Shown: positions 1 through 9,122, numbered from the stretch's first letter. The stretch is DNA of 30,277 nt from Clostridiaceae bacterium (GCA_904501685.1 CAJGBX010000002.1:1-30277), one strand, 5' to 3'. Translations and numbers: made by a program. Notes: generated by a model not told the origin, from the sequence alone.

Positions 1-464
1 ATTGCGGTAAACTTAATTCCTGCCGCCGCCTCAACCTCACGCATAACCTCTAACGCTTCCTCGGGTGTAGTGGTTAACGGACGGTAAAAATTAGCTACAA
101 AAACCATTTCGTAATCGTTCTCCTCTAAAATTGAGGGTCTATAACGGCCCAATGCATAAGCACCTCGGTCGTCACCGCCGATATCTAAAACAGCACACTT
201 GCTTTTTTCCTGAACAATACGGTACATTTCCTGAGGAAGTGCCGGCAAATCAACATTGCTGTTGGCAAATTCAGGCGAAATCAGTTCAATACCATTGCTC
301 TCTAAAACATCTATACTGTCCTTTGTTCTGAAATACGGATTAACAATATCCATATCGGCTATAATTACGTCTTTTCCCTGATTTTTCAACCAAACGGCGT
401 AATTTACCGCAATATTTGTCTTTCCGCTGCCGTAATGTCCGGCAAAAAGTGTTACTCTTTTCAT
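1..464 (-). CDS. MinD/ParA-like P-loop ATPase, 3' end cut by window edge
   Basis: The start codon lies three bases after the stop of the upstream ligase, so the two are almost certainly co-transcribed. The visible 154 residues begin MKRVTLFAGHYGSGKTNIAV, a deviant Walker A motif (GHYGSGKT, residues 9-16) of the MinD/ParA/SIMIBI class. A DMDIVNPYFR stretch follows (about residues 37-46), then a Walker-B-like LDIGGDD (about residues 93-99). The family covers partitioning, metallocenter insertion and maturation ATPases. Nothing here shows which partner it serves, and the C-terminus is outside the window. From the context I infer a role linked to the CoA-ligase pathway, possibly maturation of a downstream Fe-S enzyme. 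The P-loop class is well supported, the role is not. Confidence 0.8.
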   Translation of the reverse strand, partial: MKRVTLFAGHYGSGKTNIAVNYAVWLKNQGKDVIIADMDIVNPYFRTKDSIDVLESNGIELISPEFANSNVDLPALPQEMYRIVQEKSKCAVLDIGGDDRGAYALGRYRPSILEENDYEMVFVANFYRPLTTTPEEALEVMREVEAAAGIKFTA

Positions 465-467
465 AAT

Positions 468-2768
468 TTACAGTTTATTACGCTGAATTTTTCCGCTTGT
501 AGTCTTCGGCAACTCATCACGGAAAACAACGATTCTCGGATATTTATACGGAGCGGTACGGTTCTTGACATAGCCTTGGATTTCCTTTTTAAGTTCCTCT
601 GTACCGACAGTGCCCTTAGTAAGAACAATGCTGGCCTTAACAACCTGACCTCTTACCTCGTCAGGTGCAGCCGAAACACCGCATTCCAAAACATAAGGGA
701 GCTCCATAATAACGTTTTCAATTTCAAAAGGTCCGATACGGTAGCCCGAGGACTTGATAACATCATCAACACGACCAACATACCAGAAGTAACCGTCCTC
801 ATCCTTCCAGGCAGTATCACCGGTATGGTAATAACCGTCATGCCAGCACTCATCGGTCTTTTCCTTATCGTTATAGTAGCCGCAGAAAAGTCCACAAGGC
901 TTCTTTTCGGAAACATTAATACAAATTTCACCTGTTTCACCGACTTGAACCTCTTCACCGTCAGCATCAAGCAGCTTGATATCATAAAGCGGAACAGGCT
1001 TACCCATTGAACCAACCTTAGTTCTTGTACCTGCCAGATTACCCAAGGCGCAGGTTGTTTCGGTCTGACCGAAGCCCTCCATAATCTGTAAGCCGGTAGC
1101 TTTTTCAAATTGACGGAATACCTCAGGATTCAAGGCCTCACCTGCAGTGGTCATATGCTCAACCGAGGATAAATCGTACTTATTTATATCCTCTTTAATT
1201 AGCATTCTGAGCATCGTCGGCGGTGCACAGAAGGTGGTTATTTTATACTTTTGGAACATCGGCAGTAATTCGTGAGCGTCAAAACGGTCAAAGTCATAAA
1301 CAAACAAGCCCGTTTCACAAAGCCACTGACCGTAAATTTTACCCCAAGCAGCCTTTGCCCAACCGGTATCCGAAATGGTAAAATGCAATCCCTCAGGATT
1401 GACACAGTGCCAATATTTTGCAGTAATAAAGTGACCTAGTGGATATTTATAGTTATGTACTGCTATTTTGGGATTGCCGGTTGTACCCGAGGTGAAATAC
1501 ATAAGCATTGTATCGTCACCCGACGGTGCATCCTCCGTACGGTCAAAACGGCCGGTATAAAGGCTATATTCTTCGTCAAAGCTTCGCCAACCCTCGCGGC
1601 AGCCGTTAACCATTATTTTATGCTTTAAATCAGGACAGTTCTCGGCGGCTAAATCAACCTCTTTGGATACATCGCCGTCGGCAGTACAAATGATTGCCTT
1701 AACGCCTGCGGACTTAATACGGTAGGTAATATCGTGTTCCTTTAGCTGATTGGTTGCAGGAATTGCAACAGCACCCAGCTTATGCAAGGCCATCATACTG
1801 AACCAGAACTGATAGTGACGCTTTAAAATAAGCATAACCTTATCACCGCGACCGATACCCAACGACTTAAAGTAGTTTGCGGTCTGCGATGAGGCACGCT
1901 TCATATCGGCAAAGGTAAAGCGGCGTTCATTAAACTCGCGGTCAATGTGAAGCATTGCAAGCTTTTCGGGCTTTTCACGTCCCAATCGGTCAATAACATC
2001 AAAAGCGAAGTTAAACTTATCCTCATTCTTAAAATCAATCTTAACACAAGTGCCCTTGTCGTTTTCGGTAGGAATACAGAAATCCTCCCAAACACGGTGC
2101 TCATCAGGTCTTGCTTCAACAACACGCTTAGGAGCCTTGGCAAACTCCTTAGCACCGCCATGAACCATTTTTTCAACCGGTTCACCTGCAGGGTCAAGCA
2201 CTATAGCGTAGAAAATACACTCCCCTCCCTCAACGGCAATCATACCGTGAGGAACCGAGCTATCGTAATAAATACTGTCACCCTCGTGTAATATTTCAAC
2301 GTGGTCACCGACCTGAACCTTTAAAGCACCCTTTACAATAATGTCACATTCCTGACCCTCGTGCGCCGTAAGCTCAATATCAGCATGCTGTGCCTCCTCG
2401 GAATACTGAGTTACAACATACAACGGCTCAGCAATACGGTTTTTAAAGGCAGCCGCCAGGTTATAATACTGAAGACCGTGTGCCTCCTCAATACGCTGAC
2501 CCTCACCCTTTCGAGTTACTGTATAGCCTACAAGCCTCGGACTTGAGCCCTCAATAATATCGGTAACATCAACCTTTAAAGCAATGGCACAACGGTACAA
2601 AAAAGCAAAGTTTAAGTCCCTCTCGCCTTTTTCACAAGCAAGATACTCCTCCTCGCTGACACCGGTTTTAAGCGCCATTTCGGCAGTAGAAAGACCCATA
2701 ATCTCCCTTAAATCCGAAATACGCTTAGCCATTTCCATAATTTTAAATTCAAGACCTGTGGTTTTCAT
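468..2768 (-). CDS. HTH-cupin-acyl-CoA ligase fusion (copy 1)
   Basis: A 766-residue three-part protein. Residues about 14-72 are an XRE helix-turn-helix. Residues about 127-195 are a cupin (His136, HEGDSIYY near 161, His174). From about 250 to the end is an ANL-superfamily adenylating enzyme. The ligase shows the TSGTTGNPK phosphate loop, GFGQTETT, YHTGD, the GRVDDVIKSSGYRIGP hinge region and the C-terminal SGKIQRNK with the catalytic Lys at about 760, so it should be active: acid + ATP + CoA to acyl-CoA. The overall character is that of medium-chain or aryl acid CoA ligases, but the substrate cannot be read from sequence. HTH-cupin is the usual layout of small ligand-sensing repressors, so the enzyme may also bind DNA or sense its substrate. 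It follows a T-box leader with a probable Phe specifier. The start follows AGAGAGG by 11 bases; Met11 is an alternative. Confidence 0.9.
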   Translation of the reverse strand: MKTTGLEFKIMEMAKRISDLREIMGLSTAEMALKTGVSEEEYLACEKGERDLNFAFLYRCAIALKVDVTDIIEGSSPRLVGYTVTRKGEGQRIEEAHGLQYYNLAAAFKNRIAEPLYVVTQYSEEAQHADIELTAHEGQECDIIVKGALKVQVGDHVEILHEGDSIYYDSSVPHGMIAVEGGECIFYAIVLDPAGEPVEKMVHGGAKEFAKAPKRVVEARPDEHRVWEDFCIPTENDKGTCVKIDFKNEDKFNFAFDVIDRLGREKPEKLAMLHIDREFNERRFTFADMKRASSQTANYFKSLGIGRGDKVMLILKRHYQFWFSMMALHKLGAVAIPATNQLKEHDITYRIKSAGVKAIICTADGDVSKEVDLAAENCPDLKHKIMVNGCREGWRSFDEEYSLYTGRFDRTEDAPSGDDTMLMYFTSGTTGNPKIAVHNYKYPLGHFITAKYWHCVNPEGLHFTISDTGWAKAAWGKIYGQWLCETGLFVYDFDRFDAHELLPMFQKYKITTFCAPPTMLRMLIKEDINKYDLSSVEHMTTAGEALNPEVFRQFEKATGLQIMEGFGQTETTCALGNLAGTRTKVGSMGKPVPLYDIKLLDADGEEVQVGETGEICINVSEKKPCGLFCGYYNDKEKTDECWHDGYYHTGDTAWKDEDGYFWYVGRVDDVIKSSGYRIGPFEIENVIMELPYVLECGVSAAPDEVRGQVVKASIVLTKGTVGTEELKKEIQGYVKNRTAPYKYPRIVVFRDELPKTTSGKIQRNKL

Positions 2769-2796
2769 TTTTTAAACTACCTCTCTTTCAAGGCGG

Positions 2797-3080
2797 TAAA
2801 AAAACCCGCCTCAAAGTTATAATCCTTTGAGACGAGCTATAAAACACTTTATATCCCGCGGTACCACTCAAATTGCACAAAGGTTTAACCTTGTACCACT
2901 CAGGCTCAAATAAGCCCTACGCATTTACGCAGCAGTCACGGAAGGGTTCTACTAAGCAAAATGCCTTTCTTCCCTTCGGCTCAAAAGTTACAGATTACGA
3001 ATTCACGCTATCGGCTTACACCAACCGCCGACTCTCTGAAAGCGACCTAAAAACGAACCCTCTTCGTCAAAGCCTTTAAT
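2797..3080 (-). promoter_or_regulatory. T-box riboswitch leader, probable Phe specifier (UUC)
   Basis: The minus strand carries the conserved T-box TGGTACCGCGG (complement of 2857-2874). The terminator has stems 2805-2816 and 2825-2836, with a U-run over 2797-2804. Stem I shows GACGAAGA at its base, AGAGAG and GGTTGGTGTAA in the distal loops. On its 3' side is GTGAA followed by TTC then G (specifier at 2999-3001), matching the usual GAA-codon-purine layout of a specifier loop. UUC would read tRNA-Phe. Binding of uncharged tRNA should allow read-through into the ligase gene. The T-box call is firm. The codon is read by eye from the fold. Confidence 0.9.
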
Positions 3081-3086
3081 ATTGGA

Positions 3087-3115
3087 ATTATACCAAACCA
3101 AGCATAATTTGTCAA
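3087..3115 (-). promoter_or_regulatory. Sigma-A promoter of T-box/ligase unit C
   Basis: Minus strand TTGACA (3110-3115), a 17-base spacer and TATAAT (3087-3092), a perfect consensus. The start of transcription is expected near 3080, just ahead of T-box stem I. It lies immediately behind the stop of the upstream ligase with no terminator visible between them. Confidence 0.9.
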
Positions 3116-3157
3116 TACTTTTACACCATTTTTTAAAGATTGTAATTTATTGACAAA

Positions 3158-5425
3158 TTATAGCTTATTACGAATTATTTTGCCGCTGATTGTCTTAGGC
3201 AATTCATCGCAAAAAACGACAACCCTTGGGTATTTATAAGGAGCTGTATGCTCCTTTACATACTGCTGGATTTCCTTTTTGAGCTCCTCAGAAGGCTCGG
3301 TGCCCTTCGTCAGCACAATGCTTGCCTTAACTACCTGACCTCTTACCTCATCTGGTGCCGCTGAAACGCCGCATTCCAAAACATACGGCAGCTCCATAAT
3401 GACACTTTCGATTTCAAAAGGTCCGATACGGTATCCGGATGACTTGATAACATCATCAATACGGCTGACATACCAGAAATAGCCGTCCTCATCTCGCCAA
3501 GCAGTGTCACCGGTGTGATAAAGTCCGTCATGCATGGCCTCGTCGGTAAGTTCTTGATTGCGATAGTATTCCTTGAACAGTCCGCAAGGCATACCGTCCT
3601 CAACATGAATAACGATTTCACCCGTTTCACCGTCAGGCAGTGAATTACCGTCCGGGTCAACAACATCTACCTTAAACTGCGGCGAAGCAAGACCCATTGA
3701 GCCTAATTTAGGCGTTGTACCCGCCAAATTAGCAATGGTGAGCGTGGTTTCGGTTTGACCAAAGCCCTCCATAATAGTAAGTCCGGTTGCCTTTTCAAAC
3801 TGACGCGAAACCTCAGGATTCAAGGCCTCACCGGCAGTAGTCATATGATGAATCGAGGATAAATCGTACTTAGATAAGTCCTCTTTAATAAGCATTCTGA
3901 GCATTGTCGGAGGTGCACAGAAGGTAGTGATATTATACTGCTTGAACATAGGCAATATATCTGTAGCTGAGAAACGGTCAAAGTCATAAACAAAAACTGC
4001 GCCCTCGCAAAGCCACTGACCGTACAGCTTACCCCAAAGTGACTTACCCCAGCCGGTATCCGAAATGGTCAAGTGCAGACCGTCACGCTCACAGCAGTGC
4101 CAATACTTTGCAGTAACATAATGACCTAATGCATAAGTGTGCTTATGTGCCGCCATTTTGGGATTTCCGGTTGTACCCGAGGTAAAGAACATCAATGCTG
4201 TCTCGTCACCGCAGGAACTATCCTCAGTACGGTTAAATTTACCCGAGAAGAGATTATATTCAGCATCAAAATCACGCCAGCCGTCTCTTTTACCGCCTAC
4301 CATAACCTTGGTTGTCAAGGTAGGGCTATTTTTAGCGGCAATATCAACCATATCCGGCACACCGTCATCAACAGTACAGATAATAGCCGAAACACCTGCG
4401 GCATTAAAGCGGTACTCAAAATCGTGGTCCTTCAATTGATTGGTTGCAGGAATTGCAATTGCACCTAACTTATGGAGTGCAACCATACAGAACCAGAACT
4501 GATAATGACGCTTTAAAACAAGCATTACCCGGTCGCCTTTTTTGATGCCTAACGAGGTAAAATAGTTAGCCACCTGAGCCGAGGCACGCTTGATATCCTT
4601 AAAGGTAAAGCGGCGTTCAACCTTGTTTTTATCAACGTGAAGCATAGCAAGCTTTTCAGGGTACTGCTCGGCAATACCGTCCACAATATCAAAACCGAAG
4701 TTAAAGCTTTCGTGATTGGGGAACGAAATCGACTTCAATGCACCGATTTCATCCTCCTCGGTCTTTATGAATTTTTCGCAAACCAAACGCTCGGTAGAAC
4801 GAGCCTTAACAATACTGCGTCGAACGGTTTCTTCCTTTATATCCTCACCTGTCAAAACAACTGCACAGAAAACACAGTCCTTACCGTCAACAGCAATCAT
4901 ACCGTGAGGGGTTGAAGAATTATAGTAAATACTGTCACCCTCGTGCAAAATTTCAACGTGCTCACCGATTTGCACCTTTAATGAGCCTTCAAGCACCAAG
5001 TCAAATTCCTGACCGCTATGCTTAGTCAAATGAATAGGCTTGTTTTGAAGCTCAGGGTTATATTCATAGCGAACCATATACGGTTCAGACTGCTTATCCT
5101 TAAATTTAGGAGCCAAATTGCGTATTTCAATGCCATCCTCTTTAGCGGTTTCCTGACCTTGACCCTTTCTGGTTACGGTATAGGACGAAAGCTTTGCAGT
5201 TTTACCCTCTAAAAGCTCGGTCATTTCAACATCAAAAGCAATAGCACATTTGTGAATAAATGTAAACGGCAGGTCAGCCTCAGCCTGCTCGTATTCCATA
5301 TACTTTGCCTCAGAAATCTCGGTTTTTTGTGCCATTTCGGCGACAGTCCAGCCCATAATTTCACGCAATTCACGAATTCGGTTCGCGACCTCACTTAATT
5401 GATGTATTGCCGTGTTTGCACTCAT
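3158..5425 (-). CDS. HTH-cupin-acyl-CoA ligase fusion (copy 2)
   Basis: A paralogue of the neighbouring ligase with the same domain order over 755 residues: XRE HTH (about 12-68), cupin (about 120-190, with HSGQE and TPHGM) and an ANL acyl-CoA ligase (about 240 to the end). It has TSGTTGNPK, GFGQTETT, YHTGD, a SRIDDVIKSSGYRIGP hinge and a C-terminal SGKIIRNK with the catalytic lysine. The start is the ATG at 5425, seven bases or so after AAAGGAG; an upstream in-frame TTG lies within the ribosome site and is rejected. Long identical blocks with copy 1, including most of the last 120 residues, show a tandem duplication that kept enzyme, leader and promoter together. The region between cupin and ligase (about 195-240) differs most. 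Divergence outside the core suggests a second substrate, not a redundant copy, but this is inference. Confidence 0.9.
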   Translation of the reverse strand: MSANTAIHQLSEVANRIRELREIMGWTVAEMAQKTEISEAKYMEYEQAEADLPFTFIHKCAIAFDVEMTELLEGKTAKLSSYTVTRKGQGQETAKEDGIEIRNLAPKFKDKQSEPYMVRYEYNPELQNKPIHLTKHSGQEFDLVLEGSLKVQIGEHVEILHEGDSIYYNSSTPHGMIAVDGKDCVFCAVVLTGEDIKEETVRRSIVKARSTERLVCEKFIKTEEDEIGALKSISFPNHESFNFGFDIVDGIAEQYPEKLAMLHVDKNKVERRFTFKDIKRASAQVANYFTSLGIKKGDRVMLVLKRHYQFWFCMVALHKLGAIAIPATNQLKDHDFEYRFNAAGVSAIICTVDDGVPDMVDIAAKNSPTLTTKVMVGGKRDGWRDFDAEYNLFSGKFNRTEDSSCGDETALMFFTSGTTGNPKMAAHKHTYALGHYVTAKYWHCCERDGLHLTISDTGWGKSLWGKLYGQWLCEGAVFVYDFDRFSATDILPMFKQYNITTFCAPPTMLRMLIKEDLSKYDLSSIHHMTTAGEALNPEVSRQFEKATGLTIMEGFGQTETTLTIANLAGTTPKLGSMGLASPQFKVDVVDPDGNSLPDGETGEIVIHVEDGMPCGLFKEYYRNQELTDEAMHDGLYHTGDTAWRDEDGYFWYVSRIDDVIKSSGYRIGPFEIESVIMELPYVLECGVSAAPDEVRGQVVKASIVLTKGTEPSEELKKEIQQYVKEHTAPYKYPRVVVFCDELPKTISGKIIRNKL

Positions 5426-5459
5426 TTTGGTTTCTCCTTTCAAAAACTAATAACAATAA

Positions 5460-5742
5460 ATAAAACCCGTCTCAAAGATTAACTTTGAGACGAGTCCGAA
5501 TTTAAAAAATCAGCACCCGCGGTACCACTCAAATTGCACTGTAAATTAAGTGCCACTCTTCGAGCTCAAAAAAGCTCTATGCACTAACGTAGCATTCACG
5601 GAAAACGCCTACTAAAAAAGCTCGTTCGGGTTTTCAGCTCAGAAGTGATAGGATTAAAACCGTTACTTATCGGGATTTCACCCTCCCCGATTCTCTTTGA
5701 AGCACCTAGAATATCCGTCTTCGTCATAGCCTTTTATTCTTT
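5460..5742 (-). promoter_or_regulatory. T-box riboswitch leader, specifier probably UUU (Phe)
   Basis: Minus strand T-box GAGTGGTACCGCGGG (complement of about 5516-5531). The terminator is CGTCTCAAAG paired with CTTTGAGACG (5468-5492), nearly the same as in the other ligase leader. Stem I starts GACGAAGA and contains AGAGAA and a GGGAGGGTGAAA terminal loop. Its 3' specifier strand (AAGTAACGG-TTT-TA-ATCC) aligns without gaps to the UUC leader. This puts TTT at 5657-5659, though the usual GAA before and purine after the codon are missing. GTT (Val) one base earlier is the main alternative. The leader precedes ligase copy 2. Confidence 0.87.
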
Positions 5743-5748
5743 TTTGAC

Positions 5749-5777
5749 ATTATACGCTCGAATTTTAATTTTGTCAA
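5749..5777 (-). promoter_or_regulatory. Sigma-A promoter of T-box/ligase unit B
   Basis: Minus strand TTGACA (5772-5777), a 17-base spacer and TATAAT (5749-5754). It sits in the 54 bases behind the amidohydrolase stop. No terminator is visible there, so read-through from unit A is possible. Confidence 0.9.
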
Positions 5778-5830
5778 GGGTTTTCGTGAAATTAAACTAA
5801 TTTTTTGAATAACCTTACTACTTCCCTACA

Positions 5831-6637
5831 TCATATTTCAAGGTCTAAGCCAAACAGTTTAACTGCATTCTTATAAAAAATCAATTCCCTTTCGTCTTCT
5901 GTTAGGTCAAGGGACAAAAAATAGTCAATCTCGCCTTTAAGCTCCCACGTAGGATAATCGGTTGCAAAAAGCACCCTTTCCGCCGTGTATTTCCGTATCA
6001 TTTTTAAAACCTCATCAGGCTTTAAGCAATAAAACGATGACGAGCAATCAACATAAAAATTATCGTAGCCCGAAAGCTCCTCTACCGCTCTTTCCCACAC
6101 CGACCAGCCGCCAAAATGAGCACCTATCACCTTTAAATCGGTATAGGTTTCCAAAATAGGCTTAACTCGGTTAGGGTTTGAAAAATCATAACGGAAGTCA
6201 CCCGTATGAAGCAACACCGGAAGACCTTTTTTCTCACACAGCTCATAAATCTTAAGGCAACGGTAATCATCAACCTTAAAGCCTTGAATGTCAGGGTGCA
6301 GCTTGACACCCTTAAGCCCCAACTCTAACAGTCTGTCAAGGTCACCCTTTACATCGGTACTATCGGGATGCAGAGTGCCGAGCCCCGTAAAAAAGCCGTT
6401 TGATTTTTTAACCTCATCGGCTATAAACTCATTTATCGACCTTACCTGTTGAACCGTTGTTGCAACCGAAAAAACTATTGAATGGGTTATTCCTGCCGCT
6501 TTGGACTTTTTAACCATATCCTCGACGGTGCCCAAGTTCGGTAAAACCATATCATAAAATTTACCGATACCTGCTACCGCCTTAGCGGCAATTTTTTCAG
6601 GGTAAATATGACAGTGACTGTCAATTATGGGATACAT
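5831..6637 (-). CDS. Amidohydrolase-2 family metal-dependent hydrolase
   Basis: A 268-residue TIM-barrel protein of the amidohydrolase_2 (COG2159) type. Visible metal ligands are His8 and His10 (DSHCHIYPE), a His in VLLHTGD near 142, a His in VIGAHFGGW near 175 and the Asp of LFATDYPTW near 226. The set is complete, so it should be catalytic. The family contains hydrolases and also non-oxidative decarboxylases such as ACMSD and aromatic-acid decarboxylases. AAAGGAG precedes the ATG, which lies 13 bases after the ligase-fusion stop, so it is the last gene of the T-box-led three-gene unit. Decarboxylation or hydrolysis of an aromatic or acyl intermediate would fit the neighbours but is not shown by the sequence. 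Confidence 0.85.
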   Translation of the reverse strand: MYPIIDSHCHIYPEKIAAKAVAGIGKFYDMVLPNLGTVEDMVKKSKAAGITHSIVFSVATTVQQVRSINEFIADEVKKSNGFFTGLGTLHPDSTDVKGDLDRLLELGLKGVKLHPDIQGFKVDDYRCLKIYELCEKKGLPVLLHTGDFRYDFSNPNRVKPILETYTDLKVIGAHFGGWSVWERAVEELSGYDNFYVDCSSSFYCLKPDEVLKMIRKYTAERVLFATDYPTWELKGEIDYFLSLDLTEDERELIFYKNAVKLFGLDLEI

Positions 6638-6650
6638 TTCAGAATCTCCT

Positions 6651-9110
6651 TTATTTGTCCAAGCCTAAAGCCTCAATAGACTGCTCACGCATTTTATACT
6701 TTAATATCTTACCCGCAGCATTCATTGGAAATTCCTTTGTGAAAACAAAATATTTCGGAACCTTATGGCGAGCCATAAAGCTATTACCGTATTCACGCAT
6801 TTCCTCCTCGCTCGACTCAACCCCTGAATTGAGGATAATCCAAGCGCAGGCCTCTTCACCGTAGCGTTTATCGGGAACACCGACAACCTGAACATCCTTA
6901 ACCTTATCGTGACCGAGGTAAAACTCCTCAATTTCTCTTGGATAAAGATTTTCACCGCCGCGGATAATCATATCCTTAAGTCGGCCAGTGACCTTATAGT
7001 AGCCGTCCTCGGTTCTGCAACAAATGTCACCCGAATGCAGCCAGCCGTCTTTGTCAATAGCCTGAGCCGTTGCATGCGGCATTTTATAATAACCCTTCAT
7101 AATATTATAGCCGCGAGCAACAAACTCACCGTTTTCACCGTCAGGCAAATCCTCACCTGTTTCGGGGTCTATAATCTTACACTCGACACCCGGGAAGGCC
7201 GAGCCTACAGTCTCGACGCGGTGGTCGATATCCTCATTAACATCACCCATTGTACAACCGGGGGAAGCCTCGGTCTGGCCGTAAACGCTGATGATTTCTT
7301 TCATATTCATCTCATCAGCGGCACGTCGCATCAAATCAGGCGGACAGTTTGCACCTGCCATAATACCGGTACGGATATGCGAAAAATCAGTCTTATAAAA
7401 ATCCTGATGTGCAAACATTGCGATAAACATTGTCGGAACACCATTAAAGCAGGTGATTTTCTCGTTATTTATGCAAGCCAATGACGATTTTGGCGAAAAA
7501 TACGGCATAGGACAGATTGTTGCACCGTGAGTCATACTCGAGGTCATAGAAAGCACCATACCGAAGCAATGGAACATAGGCACCTGAATCATCATACGGT
7601 CGGCGGTTGACAAATCCATTCTGTCACCGATAATTTTACCGTTATTTACGATATTACGGTGTGTGAGCATTACACCCTTCGGGAAGCCGGTTGTACCCGA
7701 GGTATACTGCATATTGCAGACATCATCAGGTTTAACCTCCGAAGCACGTCGCAAAACCTCGTCGTGCGGAACCAGAGTATAACGGTCATAAAATTGCTCC
7801 CAAGTAAGACAACCGTCCATTTCAAAACCTACTGTAATAACGTTTTTAAGGAACGGCAGCTTTTTAGCATGCAACGGCTGACCTGGAGTTAAATCCTTTA
7901 ATTCGGGACACAGCTCCTCAATAATCTCCTTATAGTCCGAATCCTTGCAGGAGTCAATCATAACCAAGGTATGAGTATCCGACTGACGCAACAAGTACTC
8001 TGCTTCGTGCAGCTTATATGCAGTATTAACCGTTACCAAAACAGCACCGATTTTAACGGTTGCCCAAAAGGTCAAAAACCACTGCGGTACATTGGTAGCC
8101 CAAACGGCAACATGGTAACCCGGCTTTACGCCTAAGGAAATCAAGGCTGCGGCAACACGATCAACATCACGCCTGAACTCGGTATATGTCCTTGTATAAT
8201 CAAGAGTTGTATATTTGAAAGCATATTGATCGGGGAAATTTTCCACCATAGTATCCAAAACCTCGGAAAAGGTTTTGTCAACCGTTTCAAAACGCCTGAA
8301 AGGGAACACACCGGTTTTTGAGCGATTATAGTAAAGTGTTCTGTCGTTCTGCTTTTCGGCAGAGGCAACACTCATATAATTGACAAAATGAGTAAAAACA
8401 ATATCGGTATCACTGATTTCATCATTAGACTCAACCGCAATAAATCCCTCAAAATTAAGTGAGCGTAAGGCGAAAATAAACTCACCCACCGGCAGTTCAC
8501 CGTCGCCTATCAAAACACGCTTGCCGTCACGCATATCACCGATACGAACGTTACAGATATATGCACCTAGGTTTTGAATGGTCTTTTCAGCATCCTCATT
8601 TGCATTAAAATAGGTTTCCCGTATATTCCAAGAGGCACCGACAAAGCCAACAGTAAACAAATTGATAATATCAAGGATATTCTTGGTATTAGCATATTTC
8701 CCTGCGGTTTCAAACAAAAGTGTTACCCCAAACTGCTCGGTCAAGGGCATAACGGGCTCTAAAACCGCCTTGATTTCGTCCAAGGACGCCTCATCATCAA
8801 GTGTCACAATGACATTCTGCACCGACAAAAAGGAAGCCTCTTCAATATAATGCTTGATTTCCTCGGTTGCATTAATATCCTTACCGACAACATTAGGATA
8901 CACCAAAGCCGATACCGACAAATGACGGTTAATCAGCTTACGCTTGGCACCTGCGGCATTAACGGGATTAAAAGGACCGTCACAGTCGGTTGCAACACTC
9001 GACTCTATATCATAAATTTCAAAGCCTTGAAAACCGTAGTCACAAGCAGTATTGCAAACCGCGGCATATTTAAAAGCATTTATATCCTTAGTAGAAAATG
9101 AAAGCTTCAT
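6651..9110 (-). CDS. TIM-barrel (sugar isomerase-like) fused to acyl-CoA ligase
   Basis: An 819-residue fusion. Residues 1 to about 262 resemble the xylose isomerase-like/AP endonuclease-2 TIM barrel (KLSFSTKD..., GFQGFEIYD, LLFETAGKY, GFIAVES). Residues about 275-819 are a FadD-like ANL ligase with TSGTTGFPKG (about 470-479), YGQTEASPG, LHSGD, GRLKDMIIRGGENLYP and GKILK with the catalytic Lys near 801. The ligase half looks fully active. In the barrel, Glu134 and Glu227 are present. The positions normally held by a metal-binding Asp and His appear as Asn162 (GASWNIRE) and Arg189 (NVRIGD), so the barrel may bind a ligand without catalysis. AAGGAG precedes the start, 12 bases after the upstream stop. 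The substrate is unknown. Confidence 0.88.
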   Translation of the reverse strand: MKLSFSTKDINAFKYAAVCNTACDYGFQGFEIYDIESSVATDCDGPFNPVNAAGAKRKLINRHLSVSALVYPNVVGKDINATEEIKHYIEEASFLSVQNVIVTLDDEASLDEIKAVLEPVMPLTEQFGVTLLFETAGKYANTKNILDIINLFTVGFVGASWNIRETYFNANEDAEKTIQNLGAYICNVRIGDMRDGKRVLIGDGELPVGEFIFALRSLNFEGFIAVESNDEISDTDIVFTHFVNYMSVASAEKQNDRTLYYNRSKTGVFPFRRFETVDKTFSEVLDTMVENFPDQYAFKYTTLDYTRTYTEFRRDVDRVAAALISLGVKPGYHVAVWATNVPQWFLTFWATVKIGAVLVTVNTAYKLHEAEYLLRQSDTHTLVMIDSCKDSDYKEIIEELCPELKDLTPGQPLHAKKLPFLKNVITVGFEMDGCLTWEQFYDRYTLVPHDEVLRRASEVKPDDVCNMQYTSGTTGFPKGVMLTHRNIVNNGKIIGDRMDLSTADRMMIQVPMFHCFGMVLSMTSSMTHGATICPMPYFSPKSSLACINNEKITCFNGVPTMFIAMFAHQDFYKTDFSHIRTGIMAGANCPPDLMRRAADEMNMKEIISVYGQTEASPGCTMGDVNEDIDHRVETVGSAFPGVECKIIDPETGEDLPDGENGEFVARGYNIMKGYYKMPHATAQAIDKDGWLHSGDICCRTEDGYYKVTGRLKDMIIRGGENLYPREIEEFYLGHDKVKDVQVVGVPDKRYGEEACAWIILNSGVESSEEEMREYGNSFMARHKVPKYFVFTKEFPMNAAGKILKYKMREQSIEALGLDK

Positions 9111-9122
9111 TTCTCTTTCTCC

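Noticed and set aside
435..1010. Plus-strand open frame of 191 codons
   Set aside because: It is antisense to the conserved C-terminal part of the ligase, has no ribosome site and no recognisable motif.
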